DNA of 64,000 nucleotides. Source: Achatina immaculata. Taxonomy: Eukaryota > Mollusca > Gastropoda > Stylommatophora > Achatinidae. Shown here piece by piece: positions 33,437-44,745 of the stretch; the stretch's first letter is position 1, and each line of letters opens with the position of its first letter. The notes below the pieces were generated by a model. That model was not told the DNA's origin. It saw nothing but the letters and a program-made list of their open reading frames with translations, and made no database searches. The stretch spans positions 4,389,895 through 4,453,894 of the forward strand of contig CM019714.1 in NCBI GenBank assembly GCA_009760885.1, read 5' to 3'. The translations under genes and the position numbers were made by a program.

Positions 33437-33745
33437 CTGTACAGATAGTACTACAACATGTGGGTGTAAGTGTGTAGAGATAGTACTACAACATGTGGGT
33501 GTAAGTGTGTAGAGATAATACTACAACATGTGGGTGTAAGTGTGTACAGATAGTACTACAACATGTGGGTGTAAGTGTGTACGGATAGTACTACAACATG
33601 TAGGTGTAAGTGTGTACAGATAGTACTACAACATGTAGGTGTAAGTGTGTACAGATAGTACTACAACATGTAGGTGTAAGTGTGTACAGATAGTACTACA
33701 ACATGTAGGTGTAAGTGTGTACAGATAGTACTACAACATGTAGGT
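33437..33745. repeat. 35-bp minisatellite (GTACAGATAGTACTACAACA)
   Basis: About nine units of GTACAGATAGTACTACAACA plus TGTAGGTGTAAGTGT. The last unit is cut at GTAGGTGTT, where unit 2 of the duplication begins with LINE sequence. The related array at 35300-35968 is longer and more diverged. Confidence 0.95.
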
Positions 33746-33747
33746 GT

Positions 33748-34100
33748 TGAAAGCAGAAGAAACAGAAACACCAAAACAACTTTGCCGGATATTACAACAA
33801 ATTTGGGATCTAGAAAAAGCCCCAGAGGAGTGGAAAACTGGGCTTATAGTAAAACTACCAAAGAAGGGTGACCTCAGAGATTGCGGGAACTGGAGAGGCA
33901 TTACCCTACTGCCACTCACCAGTAAAGTATTTTGCAGAATAATCATCAACAGAATTGTACCAGCACTTGAGGAAAAACTTCGGAAAGAGCAGGCAGGATT
34001 TAGGAAAGGAAGATCATGAATAGACCACATATTTGTACTTAGGCAAATATTAGAACAGGCAAATGAGTGGCACAGCACAACATATGCATTGTTTATAGCG
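33748..34100 (+). pseudogene. LINE RT fragment (family C), duplicated copy
   Basis: Near-identical to 31187-31540. It encodes ETPKQLCRILQQIWDLEKAP, EEWKTGLIVKLPKKGDL, NWRGITLLP and EQAGFRKGRS, but carries a TGA where copy 1 has Cys (GGAAGATCATGAATAG versus ATGCATAG). It arose by segmental duplication, not retrotransposition, because the same truncation and flanking arrays are present. Confidence 0.9.
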
Positions 34101-35299
34101 CGTCAACTTATTCATGACAACACAAGACAGCATATCAATTTATTCATGACAACACAAGACAGCATGTCAACTTATTCGTGACAACACAAGACAGCATATC
34201 AACTTATTCATGACAACACAAGACAGCATGTCAACTTATTCATGACAACACAAGACAGTATGTCAACTTATTCATGACAACACAAGACAGCATGTCAACT
34301 TATTCATGACAACACAAGACAGCAGGTTACACCAGGTTTCCGGATACTTTTTTTCAGTGTTCCGAAATCATGTCCTTGACATCAGCGACTTAATAATGTC
34401 GGGGTTCAAGGTGGTAGAAAGCAAAAGAAACTTTTTAAAGGCTTGAATAAGGTGCCAAGACCTGGAAAGGGTCAAGTGAAACTTAGACAAGAGACAAGGT
34501 TGGCGGGTTTATCACAAACTTAGACAAGAGACAAGGTTGACGGGTTTATCACAAACTTAGACAAGAGACAAGGTTGGCTGGTTTATCACAAACTTTGTTT
34601 TTGTATTCACCGGAGAAGTGAAGGTAATATTTACTGTGTATCAAATTCTTTTTTTTTTAATTAGAGAAGTGAAGGTAATATGTACTTTGCATCACATTCT
34701 TTTTCTATTAGAGAAGTGAAAGTAACATTTACTGAGCGTCAAATTTTATTTTATTGGAGAAGTGAAGGTAATATTTGCTGTGTATCAAATTCTTTTTTTC
34801 ATTAGAGAACTGAAGGTAATATTTACTGTGTATCAAGTTCTTACTTATTTTAAGTTCTGTGTTCAAATTATGAGGTTACTGTAGTTATATTTATGTTTTA
34901 AAACACGGCTTGTCCATTATTTTTATGTTTTAAAACACGGCTTGTCCATTATTTTTATGTTTTAAAACACGGCTTGTCCATTATTTTTATGTTTTAAAAC
35001 ACGGCTTGTCCATTATTTTTAAGTTTTGAAAAATGACCTGTCCATTATTTATTTGTTTTAAAACATGACTTATCCATTATTTTTGTGTTTTAAAACATGA
35101 CTTATCCATTATTTTTGTGTTTTAAAACATGACCTGTCCATTATTTTTGTGTTTTAAAACATGACTTGTCAGTGTGACAGCGCCGTATATCCGCGTGTTT
35201 GAAATTCGCTTTTCCACATGGCCGTCAGATCAGAACATGGTCGAAAAGCGAGGGCTGTTTGTCTGTACACAACTGTCTGTACACAACTGTCTGTACACA

Positions 35300-35968
35300 A
35301 CGTACTACAACATGTGAGTGTGTGTACAGATAGTACTACAACATGTGTGTGAAGGTGTGTACAGATAGTGCTACAACATGTGTGTAAAGGTGTGTACAGA
35401 TAGTACTACAACATGTGGGTATAAGTGTGTACGGATAGTACTACAGCGTGTGAGTGTGACAGATAGTACTACAACATGTGGGTGTAAGTGTGTACGGATA
35501 GTACTACAACATGTGGGTGAAAGTGTGTACAGATAGTACTACAGCGTGTGAGTGTGACAGATAGTACTACAACATGTGGGTGTAAGTGTGTACAGATAAT
35601 ACTACAACATGTGGGTGTGTGTACAGATAGTACTACAGCATGTGGGTGTAAGTGTGTACAGATAGTACTACAACATGTGGGTGTGTGTACAGATACTACT
35701 ACAACATGTGGGTGTAAGTGTGTACAGATAGTAATACAACATGTGAGTGTAAGTGTGTACAGATAGTACTACAACATGTAGGTGTAGTGTGTACAGACAG
35801 TACTACAACATGTGGGTGTAAGTGTGTACAGATAGTACTACAGAGTGTGAGTGTGTACATATAATACTACAACATGTAGGTGTAAGTGTGTACGGATAGT
35901 ACTACAACATATGGGTGAATGTGTGTACATATAATACTACAACATGTGGGTGAAAGTGTGTACAGGTA
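35300..35968. repeat. 35-bp minisatellite, diverged block
   Basis: About 19 units of the TACAGATAGTACTACAACAT / GTGGGTGTAAGTGTG repeat, with units of 27-37 bp and variants GCGTGTGAGTGTGA and AAGGTGTG. Confidence 0.93.
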
Positions 35969-36124
35969 GTACAGGGTGTTCTAGAAGTAACTGTGCACTA
36001 ACCCAGTATCGATTCCGATATCGTTGCAATATCTTAGTGTTTGCGGTATCTAGTCACATTTATCTGCCGTGGCTGGAGTCACCGATTAAGCGTGCTGATT
36101 AGAAAATGTTACATATTATAAGTT

Positions 36125-36460
36125 AATCATACATGTAGCTTATAACAAATATTGAAAGTGATGTAAGACTCGTACCTTATAACAAATTTTGAAAGTGATG
36201 TTAGACACGTAACTTATAACAAATGTTGAAAGTAATGTCAGACACGTAACTTATAACAAATGTTGAAAGTAATGTTAGACACGTAACTTATAACAAATGT
36301 TGAAAGTAATGTCAGACACGTAACTTATAACAAATGTTGAAAGTAATGTCAGACACGTAACTTATAACAAATGTTGAAAGTAATGTCAGACACGTAACTT
36401 ATAACAAATGTTGAAAGTGATGCCAGACACGTAACTTATAACAAATGTTGAAATCCTCAT
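36125..36460. repeat. 37-bp minisatellite inside the mariner-like element
   Basis: Nine units of ACACGTAACTTATAACAAAT plus GTTGAAAGTAATGTCAG near the 3' end of the transposase remnant. It probably grew after insertion of the transposon. Confidence 0.93.
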
Positions 36461-36474
36461 GCATCTATGCAAGC

Positions 36475-37018
36475 TTAAACACATTTAATCCTAATCGCAG
36501 ACATTTTTCTTAGTTCTGCCTGAGAAATGTTTCTAATGTGTGAACGATCTGGATAAACTTCAGATCGTGTATTTAGTGTCTTAAGATAACCCGAGAGGTG
36601 AAACCAGGCCTCACCTGTTAAAAAAGGTGACATCGAGAATATCAGAGTTTTAGTTTGAAGAAATTTGTAAACCATTCACAGTAACGGAGTCGTTTTTCAT
36701 AACCAGCCGGCAGCAATTGTTGCACGACAGTTACTTTATATGGGAAGAGTTTCACATTTTCTCTGACCGCTTTATGCACTGTTGCAAGCCCGATACCTTC
36801 CTGTTGTGCCAAGTTCCGTAAAGCCTTTGATGGACTTTAATTCAGAGTCAGAAATGTTGGATAAGTTCCCCTTGTTAAGTTTAGATGGTGTCCCACTACC
36901 GTGCGAGTCTGACACTGAGTCTGTCTCACGAAATTTCTCGATAAGTTTATAAACTTTACTGCGATAAGCTACGGGTGTTCCTGGGAATTTTTCAACAAAC
37001 TGCTGCATCGCTAATTCC
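36475..37018 (-). pseudogene. Mariner-like transposase remnant, main part
   Basis: The minus strand encodes, in broken frames, YTELAMQQFVEKFPGTPV, VYKLIEKFRETDSVSDS, KLFPYKVTVVQ, LLPAGYEKRLRYCEWF and GEAWFHLSGYLKTLNTR. This is the helix-turn-helix plus catalytic start of the mariner-like family often listed as DUF4817. The family's catalytic Asp in the DEAWFHLSG motif is Gly here, and frameshifts and stops are present. The frame continues across the LINE insertion into 37944-38060 (EERIFLVKHVF, one stop, EGITY). The segment 36720-36770 carries the VVQ-LLPAGY part. Confidence 0.85.
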
Positions 37019-37027
37019 GTGTATGTA

Positions 37028-37934
37028 CTAGATATCCTTTCCGTGCCGTTAAACATCACATAGGGCTCGCAAAGTAGTTTGCCAATTTTTCCTGTCTTCG
37101 GCGAGTCTTTCAACCTCATCAAAGGATTTTATGTCTGTTAATTTGGCCTCTCTTAACAATGTCCTCTTCAGAGTTTCACGCGGTCTGCCTCTTTTTCTTC
37201 GGCCTGTTGTGTTCCACTTGAAAGCTTGTTTTGGGATTCTCTGAGTGTTTCTTCTCATCAAGTGACCAACATATGTCCATCTCCTTTTCCTGATCACCCA
37301 TGAGACTGGTTGCTGTTCAATCATCTGTCTTATCTCTGCATTGTTCTTGAATTCATTCCACTTGATGCCGAGTATTTTCCTTAGGCATTTGTTTTCAAAA
37401 GAGTCTAATTTCTTTTCTATTTTTTAGTTGTTTTCCAGCTTTCGCATGCATACATGAGGGTGGATATTACATTTGAATTAAATAGTCTTAACTTGGTTTT
37501 TGTGCTTATAACTTTTGAATTCCATATGTTCTCAAGATTCTTGAAGATTGATGCTGCTTTTGCAATTCTGATCCTAACTTCCTTTCTAGTGCCACCATCC
37601 TGGTCTACATAGCTGCCAGGGTAAGAAAATTGATTGACTTCTTCAATATCTGTTCCTTCTGTGTGTATTTTTTGATTAAAGGGAATTTTCAGCGGCATGC
37701 AGAAATCAGCGGAATTCCGCTGGATCTGTCACATATCATGTACCGGGAGTTAGGCATAAGGCTAACAACCTTATCCTTGGACCTATCTAGAGGCGACTCT
37801 AGATGGGAAAAAAAGATGTCGTTATGGAAACTCGCAGAGAAACCAACCGAGCATAAGGGATGCCAACTCCGAGGAGCTCATTCGTTGGCCCCAAACATGT
37901 GACAAAGATCGGATTCTGAAATGTGAGAACGATG
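37028..37934 (-). mobile_element. Twin-primed (5'-inverted) family-B LINE insertion
   Basis: 37028-37690 is minus-strand LINE 3' sequence (PLKIPFNQKIHTEGTDIEE, ISTLMYACESWKTTKK, RKRRWTYVGHLMRRNTQRIP, GRRKRGRPRETLKRTL, ending with the GTTTAACGGCACGGAAAGGA terminus). 37690-37934 is the 5' start of the same family on the plus strand (ACCGAGCATAAGGGATGCCA, CCCCAAACATGTGACAAAGA). That inverted-5'/sense-3' layout is the signature of twin priming. The insertion is bounded by a 9-bp target-site duplication GTGTATGTA at 37019-37027 and 37935-37943, and it interrupts the transposase reading frame exactly there. Confidence 0.88.
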
Positions 37935-38505
37935 GTGTATGTAATGCCTTCTCAAAATACGTGCTTAACGAGAAAAATACGCTCCTCCAGTGAACTAACC
38001 ATAGTGAATAAACTGATTTAAACAGTTTGCCCGCCATGCATTTCAAACACCACTTAACAACTGAACACACAAAGACAGACTGAATACAGTGAATGTTACA
38101 CAACAGCAGACTTCAACACACTAACGTATGCAGGTGGATCTGGCTAGATATCACTACGATACCGGGATCGATACTGGGATAGTGCACAGTTATTTTCCAA
38201 ACGCACTGTACTATAACATATGGATTTGAGATATATGCTTGGCCAGGAGTTTATGTGGAAGCTGCCTGCACAAACATTTGACTGACATAACCAGTAACTG
38301 CAACACCAGATCTTGTTTACATGTCAAGGCCGTCTGTTTCTGTTAAATCTCTTTTCTTCCACTCACACTCTCTCTCTTTCTTCCTTAAATAATGTGTCAT
38401 CTTTAATCTCGGTTTCTCTCCACGTGGAATGGTCTTTTGCCATTCATTCATGACCTTGTAAGTAATGGGGAACTTTATTAGTATGAGTGTCTTGGAATTT
38501 TCCTT

Positions 38506-38682
38506 CTATCTGAGTTTGTAGAACCAAACTAATGGCATTCTCTCCTGCCAGAAGTCGGCATATTTGTTGACTGGGTCATCCTTTCCTTCTTCCGTCTTGA
38601 TCTTGTGGTTAGTTTTGTCTTCACGTATGTGAACGTAGAGCGATGCAGGACCTCTGAGTTTGTTTGTCTTGGCATTTGATGT
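38506..38682 (-). pseudogene. Unrecognised coding-like fragment
   Basis: Minus-strand open frame of 58 codons: SNAKTNKLRGPASLYVHIRE, DKTNHKIKTEEGKDDPVNKY, ADFWQERMPLVWFYKLR, stop. After the stop the frame continues protein-like (ILIKFPITYKVMNEWQKTIP) to about 38400. Composition is unlike the repeats and looks like a degraded gene or a transposon-encoded protein, but no family is recognised. The surrounding 38211-38505 shows nothing else. Confidence 0.35.
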
Positions 38683-38689
38683 TCATTAT

Positions 38690-38930
38690 TTTGTGAAGTG
38701 ATCTGTTAAAGCGCTGTTATATATCACTTTTGTTAGTGTGTAGGGATCTGTTAAAGCGCTGTTACATATCACTTTTGTTAGTGTGAAGTGATCTATTAAA
38801 CTGCTGTTACATATCACTTTTGTTAGTGTGAAGTGATCTGTTAAACCGCTGTTACATATCACTTTTGTTAGTGTGAAGTGATCTGTTAAACCGCTGTTAC
38901 ATATCACTTTTGTTAGTGTGAAAGTTTGAC
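38690..38930. repeat. 45-bp minisatellite
   Basis: Five units of GATCTGTTAAAGCGCTGTTA plus CATATCACTTTTGTTAGTGT GAAGT. The following 38931-39350 is unique, with a GA-rich stretch at 39125-39210 (GGAGAGGAGAGAATAAAGG) and no supportable gene. Confidence 0.94.
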
Positions 38931-39354
38931 ACAGATAACAGAAAGTGGCTGCAAATATCCATTTTATTTTGTTTCGTCGATGGAAGACCGTAAGTTATAA
39001 TTTTTTATTTTGTCACATTGGCTTGTCAAACTTTTTGTTCTTGCGGAAACTATGGGATATTTTATCTATCCCCCGCGGGACGCCCGCCCGTACATATGTA
39101 CATATGTATGTACACATAAAGACATGTGCAGAGGAGAGAGGAGAGAATAAAGGAGGAGGAGTGGACAGGACAGGAGATGAGAAGGAGTGGACAGGACAGG
39201 AGAGGAAAATTCGTGGACATTTTTCTCTCTCTCTATGACTGTGTGCTGAGTAGAACAGGCGATCATGCTCTGACACAACCTCCAGTCCTTCTATATTTTG
39301 TGCTAAGACTTTAAGGGAGTGCAAAGGCAGTCAGATTTGGAAATTACCGATCGG

Positions 39355-40280
39355 TAGCTGACATATTAGCTTCAGGATTAGCAACCTTAGCTGACATGAT
39401 AGCTTCAGGATACATTAACCATAGCTGACATGTTAGCTTTAGGATTAGTTAACCATAGCTGACATGATAGCTTCAGGGTTAGATAACTGTAGTGACATAA
39501 AAGCTCCAAGGTTAGTTAACCATACCTGACATGATAGCTTCAGGGTTAGTTAACCATAGCTAACATTATAGCTTCAGTGTTAGTTAACCATAGCTGACAT
39601 AATAGCTCCAAGGTTAGTTAACCATAGCTGACATGATAGCTCCAAGGTTAGTTAACCATAGCTGACATAATAGCTCCAAGGTTAGTTAACCATAGCTGAC
39701 ATGATAGCTTCAGGATTAGTTAACCATAGCTGACATGATAGCTTCAGGATTAGTTAACCATAGCTGACATGATAGCTTCAGGATTAGTTAACCATAGCTA
39801 ACATGATAGCTTCATGAATAGTTAACCATACCTGACATCATAGATTCAGGATTATTTAACCATAGCTAACATGATAGCTTCATGATTAGTTAACCATAGT
39901 TGACATCACAGATTCAGGATTAGTTAACCACAGCTGACATGATAGCTCCATGATTAGTTAACCATAGCTGACATGATAGCTGCAGGATTATTTAACCATA
40001 GCTGACATGATAGCTGCAGGATTACTTAACCACAGCTGACATGACAGCGTCAGGATTATTTAACCATAGCTGACATGATAGCTTCAGGGTTAGTTAACCA
40101 TAGCTGACATGATAGTTTCAGGATTAGTTAAGCATAGCTGACATGATAGTTTCAGGATTAGTTAAGCATAGCTGACATGATAGTTTCAGGATTAGTTAAC
40201 CACAGCTGACATGATAGCCTCAGGGTTAGTTAACCCTAGCTGGCATGATAGCTTCAGGGTTAGCGAACCATAGCTGACCA
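39355..40280. repeat. 34-bp minisatellite (TTAACCATAGCTGACATGAT)
   Basis: About 27 units of AGCTGACATGATAGCTTCAG plus GATTAGTTAACCAT. The array is duplicated at 43815-44745 as part of the 4.5-kb unit, with a different pattern of variants. Confidence 0.96.
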
Positions 40281-41574
40281 AGACCATGTCCTACCTCTCC
40301 ATTGGTAACAGGCCTAGGCTGGCTAATGGGGCAGGGATCGCCATATACCCCGTGGTGGTGGAGTCTGACAAAGAAGTACTGCACACCCCCTGCTTTCTTA
40401 GCAGCGCTTAGGACTGGAAGAACTGGTTGCAACAACTCTCCCTCAGTCAGACACGATGTTCTATCTCAGCAACTTCACGGCACCGACTGCAAAGAACACC
40501 AGCTCTAGGGAGATACAAGACAAGACAAGACAAGACAATGCTAAATTTCTAAGACCTTACACACGTGGGACGTGCCTTCTCTCTACGTCTACGTCTGCCC
40601 CGCTTGTCACAAATCTGCAGTATCTACAGTTACAGTAAACAAGTCAGCGCAGATATGTAGTATAGCAGTATATTGAATGTTAGGATGTAAGATAGATAAC
40701 TCATCTGAGAATTGGAACATTTGTATAAAATGAGTTATCTTCTAAAGTAATCAGGTGTTTGTGAGTAGAGTCCATCTGCTTTGTCTCGGATTGCACGAGA
40801 GTCACGGTTGGGGAATGACAGGAAAGAAGTCAGGTGAGAAAGAAATCATATGACTGAGGGACAGTTGTGTTTTGTGTATCGTCTGACAGAGACGTAGATT
40901 AGGCTGTTAGGAATGTTGTTGTTTAGTGAAATAGATGTAGAATAGAGTGTATTAGGTTGTTCTGATGGCGACAGTAGTCTGCTGGGAACATATATCGTAG
41001 AGATGTCCAGTCTTGTGTCCATGGATTTTGTTGATGCCTTTGTCGTTCTCGTCATATCGCTCATCGACTCATCGTCACCCCGTGCATTATTAAAGTCATT
41101 TCAACTGTAAAGTTGCTGCTTCTGTATTACTATTTCCACTGAGAGAGAATGAACCTGGGAGCAAGTAAGTCTGTGAAGTGAGTAACAAAACAGACACAAA
41201 ACAACGTAGAATAGTAATGCAAGAAAGAACATTATTCCAGTGGACAGTAGTGGAAATTACACAGAAATGAATAGGAATACATCTACAGTTTACATTCTAC
41301 ACACAGAGAATCACACCGAGTATTCTGCTTTAGTAGTTTACTACCAGCTTGTATTCTTTACCCAGATTTCTTCTTCTTCTTCCTCAGCCCGTCTATTGTC
41401 ACATCTTGTGTCACGTGCTGACATATTCCGTCACATGTTGCTGTCTTATGTCACGTGCTGGCATCTGTTATTTGCTGCAGTGAAAGCATTTTTCAGAAAA
41501 CAAACACTGGTGAGAAACCTTAGTAGACAAAACTTCCAGGATGAAAGAGGAGGTCATGCCAGAATTTGTTGCTA
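40281..41574. other. Non-repetitive core of the 4.5-kb unit, no gene called
   Basis: Copied at about 44746-46052 with high identity. It includes GGCTAATGGGGCAGGGATCG, TCTGACAAAGAAGTACTGCA and a (GACAA)n stretch near 40515. A plus-strand frame at 40302-40508 (WWSLTKKYCTPPAFLAALRT) and one at 41240-41575 are kept in both copies, but recent duplication alone explains that. No domain, signal peptide or splice-bounded exon could be supported. Confidence 0.4.
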
Positions 41575-41690
41575 AATGACGTTTGAGCAACTAGCACAGA
41601 ATGACGTTTGAGCAACTAGTACAAAATGACGTTTGAGCAACTAGCACAAAATGACGTGTGAGCAAACACGCAAAATGACGTTTAACCAAG
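41575..41690. repeat. 25-bp tandem repeat (GACGTTTGAGCAACTAG)
   Basis: Four units of ATGACGTTTGAGCAACTAGC ACAAA, degenerate at the right. Unit 2 has three at 46053-46135. Confidence 0.9.
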
Positions 41691-42440
41691 TCTACACAAG
41701 CTGCAGGCGACGGGCGAAGACTTGGGCACTACTAATTCGTCTATAGAATTCGTCCCCATTCCCCCAGCCCTCTTGGTGACCTCGTGTAGAGGTCAGTTTA
41801 GGAAGAATTAATTCGACAAGGTCCGCGTGATGTGACAATGTGCCATAGTCCATTATGTGACAACGCTGCTGTCTGTGACAGACCGTGATGTGACAATGTG
41901 CCATAGTCCATTATGTGACAACGCTGCTGTCTGTGACAGACCGTGTCGTGACATGTCCCCGTGTATATGACAGGCCGTGACATGACAGTATCCCTGTGTG
42001 TGTGTGACAGACCGTGACGTGACGACCTGAGAACGGGCTTATATGCTGACATGACCGGTTAGAACTGGATCAAACCAGCACAAAAATATGTCGATAATTC
42101 TACCAGTGACAGAGAGTAGAAAAGTAAGACAACAGTTGTTTTATATATCCCGGGTAAGTTTGTAGCCTATCCTTCACGCCTGACCTGCTTTGTTAACCAC
42201 CCCCCACCCCCAGATACGTCCCTGACCTAGTTTACTACAGCGTGTATCTGGGAAGCGATGGGGTCACTGTGTTTTACCTGCTTGTGCAAGAAGTGAGACT
42301 TTCTAGCGCTCCCAGTTGCTTTTCTCTCTGGGTAGGTTTTATGTCAGACCCAGATCTGGGAGGGGCTGAACTAGTCACGTGATCGGCACGCTCCAGGTGA
42401 AAGCAACGAAGCATGAAAGTTAAGATCCGAGAAATGTGGA
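41691..42440. other. Non-repetitive segment with a short 58-bp duplication
   Basis: Contains two copies of a 58-bp phrase with GTGATGTGACAATGTGCCAT and ATGTGACAACGCTGCTGTCT (41826-41943), where unit 2 has only one, followed by GTGACAGACCGTGACGTGAC repeats. A C-run lies at about 42200. No gene is seen. The copy lies at 46136-46700, with about 170 bp (TTTACTACAGCGTGTATCTG to CTGGGAGGGGCTGAACTAG) deleted. Confidence 0.5.
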
Positions 42441-42444
42441 CGCA

Positions 42445-42625
42445 GAGCTCAGAACTTTAGCTCCATGATGGAGGTGTATGGTTGAGTTTTACAGGACGAT
42501 AGAAAGAGCGAGGAAAGTGAACAGAAACAAGAACTTTAGCTCCATGATGGAGGTATACGGTTGAGTTTTACAGGAAAATAGAAAGAGTGAGGAAAGTGAG
42601 CAGAAACAAGAATGGCAGGAAACCA
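42445..42625. repeat. 79-bp tandem repeat (ACTTTAGCTCCATGATGGAG)
   Basis: Two units containing AGAACTTTAGCTCCATGATG, GAGGTGTATGGTTGAGTTTT and ACAGGACGATAGAAAGAG. Unit 2 of the 4.5-kb duplication has four at 46705-47030, so copy number changed after duplication. Confidence 0.92.
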
Positions 42626-42809
42626 GATGAGTATATATAAATGGAGAACATACAACAATCCAATATTTCAGCAAAAGTCTTTTTCAAGGGTCACATACAA
42701 AAACAACACAACAGATAAAAACACGAAAAATGTATGAAAAATATTCTCAGCGTTCTGGCCTCCTCCTTGTACAAAAGTCTGGCACGAAGTGCTGTCATTT
42801 TCCATTTTC

Positions 42810-43375
42810 TGACAACGCGGGAACAGAACTTTAGTTCCATTATCTGATAACAGCAGAACAGTGCAAACAGAACTTTAGTTCCATTCTCTGATAACATCGG
42901 AACAGTTTGAATAGAGCTTTAGTTCTATTTTTCTGACAACAGCGGAACACTGCAAACAGAACTTTAGTTCCATTCTCTGACAATATCGGAACACTGCAAA
43001 CAGAACTTTAGTTCTATTCTTTGATAACATCGGAACAGTTTGAATAGAGCTTTAGTTCTATTTTTCTGACAACAGCGGAATAGTGCAAACAGAACTTTAG
43101 TTCCAGTCTCTGATAACATCGGAACAGTGCAAACAGAACTTTAGTTCCATTCTCTGATAACATCGGAAAAGTGCAAGCAGAATTTTAGTTCCATTCTCTG
43201 ATAACATCGGAACACTGCAAACAGAACTTTAGTTCCATTCTCTGATAACATCGGAACAGTGCAAACAGAACTTTAGTTCCATTCTCTGATAACATCGGAA
43301 CAGTGCAAACAGAACTTTAGTTCCATTCTCTGATAACATCGGAACAGTGCAAACAGAACTTTAGTTCCATTCTCC
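42810..43375. repeat. 44-bp minisatellite (ACAGAACTTTAGTTCCATTC)
   Basis: About 13 units of GTGCAAACAGAACTTTAGTT plus CCATTCTCTGATAACATCGG AACA. A recurrent variant TTTGAATAGAGCTTTAGTTC marks every fourth or fifth unit. It is followed by a G-run (43390-43430). Confidence 0.95.
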
Positions 43376-43814
43376 GACAACACTGGGACGGGGGAAGTGG
43401 GGGGGGGGGGAGGGGGGAGAGGAGTAGGGGAACAGATACATAATTCTATTTTCTGACAACACGGGAACATGGGGAGCAGAACTTTAGTTCTGTTCTCAAC
43501 AACTCTTAGACTGAAGGTAACAAGGGGCCTGGTTCTACTATACCGTTCATTTCCTGATACAAAGTTCATAAAATAGTAATCTGTATTTGTAGAAGTTTTT
43601 TACTGCTTGACGTTGCCCCCCCCCCCCCAATCCTTCCGTACCCCTACCCCTAAATCTGTCTGGCCTCGAGGTGTGTCAGAAGTGGCCAACAACCAAGACA
43701 GGTCAACGCGTCAACAGCAAAGGGCAATAACCAGAAAAATAAGCGCAAATAAAGATCATACACAGAACACAGAGCTAAATATAGCAGTAGCACTTTATAT
43801 CTCGGCTGGGAGAG

Positions 43815-44745
43815 GTTATCTTCAGGATACATTAACCATAGCTGACATGTTAGCTTCAGGATACATTAACCATAGCTGACATGTTAGCTTCAGGATACAT
43901 TAACCATAGCTGACATGTTAGCTTCAGGATACATTAACCATAGCTGACATGTTAGCTTTAGGATTAGTTAACCATAGCTGACATGATAGCTTCAGGGTTA
44001 GATAACCGTAGTGACATAATAGCTCCAAGGTTAGTTAACCATAGCTGACATGATAGCTTCAGGGTTAGTTAACCATAGCTAACATTATAGCTTCAGGGTT
44101 AATTAACCATAGCTGACATAATAGCTCCAAGGTTAGTTAACCATAACTGACATAATAGCTCCAGGGTTAGTTAACCATAGCTGACATGACAGCTTCATGG
44201 TTAGTTAACCATAGTTGCAGGGTTAGTTAACCATAGCTGACATGATAGCTTCAGGGTAAATTAAACATAGCTGACATGATAGCTTTAGGATTAGTTAATC
44301 ATAGCTGACATGTTAGCTATAGGATACGTTAACCATAACTGACATGTTAGGTTCAGGATTAGTTAACCAAAGCTGATATGATAGCTTCAGGGTTAGCTAC
44401 CGTAGCTGACATGATAGCGTCAGGATTAGCGAACCATAGCTGACATGACAGCGTCATGGTGAGTTACCGTAGTTGACATGATAGCTTCAGGGTTAGTTAC
44501 CATAGCTGACATGATAGCTTCAGGGTTAGCTACCGTAGCTGACATGTTAACTTCATGATTAGTTAACCACAGCTGACATAATAACTTCATGATTAGTTAA
44601 CCATACCTGACATGATACCTTCGTGATTAGTTAAACATAGCTGACATGATAGCTTCAGGATTAGTTAACCATATCTAACATGATAGCTTCAGGGTTAGTT
44701 AACCATAGCTGGCATGATAGCTTCCGGGTTAGCGAACCATAGCTG
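43815..44745. repeat. 34-bp minisatellite, duplicate array
   Basis: Second TTAACCATAGCTGACATGAT array (see 39355-40280). The first four units, TTCAGGATACATTAACCATA, are homogenised. Confidence 0.95.

Larger units (their letters stand above)
31187..33747. repeat. 2.6-kb tandem duplication, unit 1
   Basis: It begins inside the RT of the family-C LINE (TGAAAGCAGAAGAAACAG) and runs through five different minisatellites (32, 37, about 56, 32 and 35 bp units) to the junction GTAGGTGT|TGAAAGCAG. Unit 2 (33748-35970) repeats the same order of modules, but arrays 1 and 2 are much shorter and the last array is longer. Confidence 0.9.
33748..35970. repeat. 2.2-kb tandem duplication, unit 2
   Basis: Repeats the module order of 31187-33747: RT fragment, 32-bp array (34101-34325), GTTTCCGGATACTTTTT linker, 37-bp array (34485-34600), 56-bp array (34610-34850), 32-bp array (34890-35170), CCGTATATCCGCGTGTTTGA linker, 35-bp array (35300-35968). 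It ends at the left end of the mariner-like element. Confidence 0.88.
35972..38208 (-). mobile_element. Mariner/Tc1-like DNA transposon, 2.24 kb, with nested LINE
   Basis: The ends are inverted repeats of about 60 bp. The left end (from 35972) reads CAGGGTGTTCTAGAAGTAAC then TGTGCACTAACCCAGTATCG. The reverse complement of the right end (from 38208) reads CAGTGCGTTTGGAAAATAAC then TGTGCACTATCCCAGTATCG. Each end is flanked by TA (35970-35971 and 38209-38210), the usual mariner target duplication. Between them lies a broken minus-strand transposase, a 37-bp minisatellite (36125-36460) and a 907-bp LINE insertion (37028-37934). Non-functional. Confidence 0.88.
39355..43819. repeat. 4.5-kb tandem duplication, unit 1
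   Basis: Unit 1 ends at CGGCTGGGAGAGGTTATC|TTCAGG and unit 2 ends at CGGCTGGAAGAGGTTATC|TGTGAC. The offset is 4469-4473 bp over the middle part and shifts to about 4415 after a deletion in unit 2 near 46630. Contents: 34-bp array, a 1.3-kb non-repetitive core, a short GACGTTTGAGCAACTAG array, a second non-repetitive core, a roughly 79-bp array, a 44-bp array and a C-rich end. Divergence of a few percent suggests a real, not very recent, duplication. Confidence 0.92.

Noticed and set aside
40302..40508. 68-codon frame conserved in both 4.5-kb units (WWSLTKKYCTPP)
   Set aside because: Conservation is explained by recent duplication; no domain, no splice borders, stops on either side.
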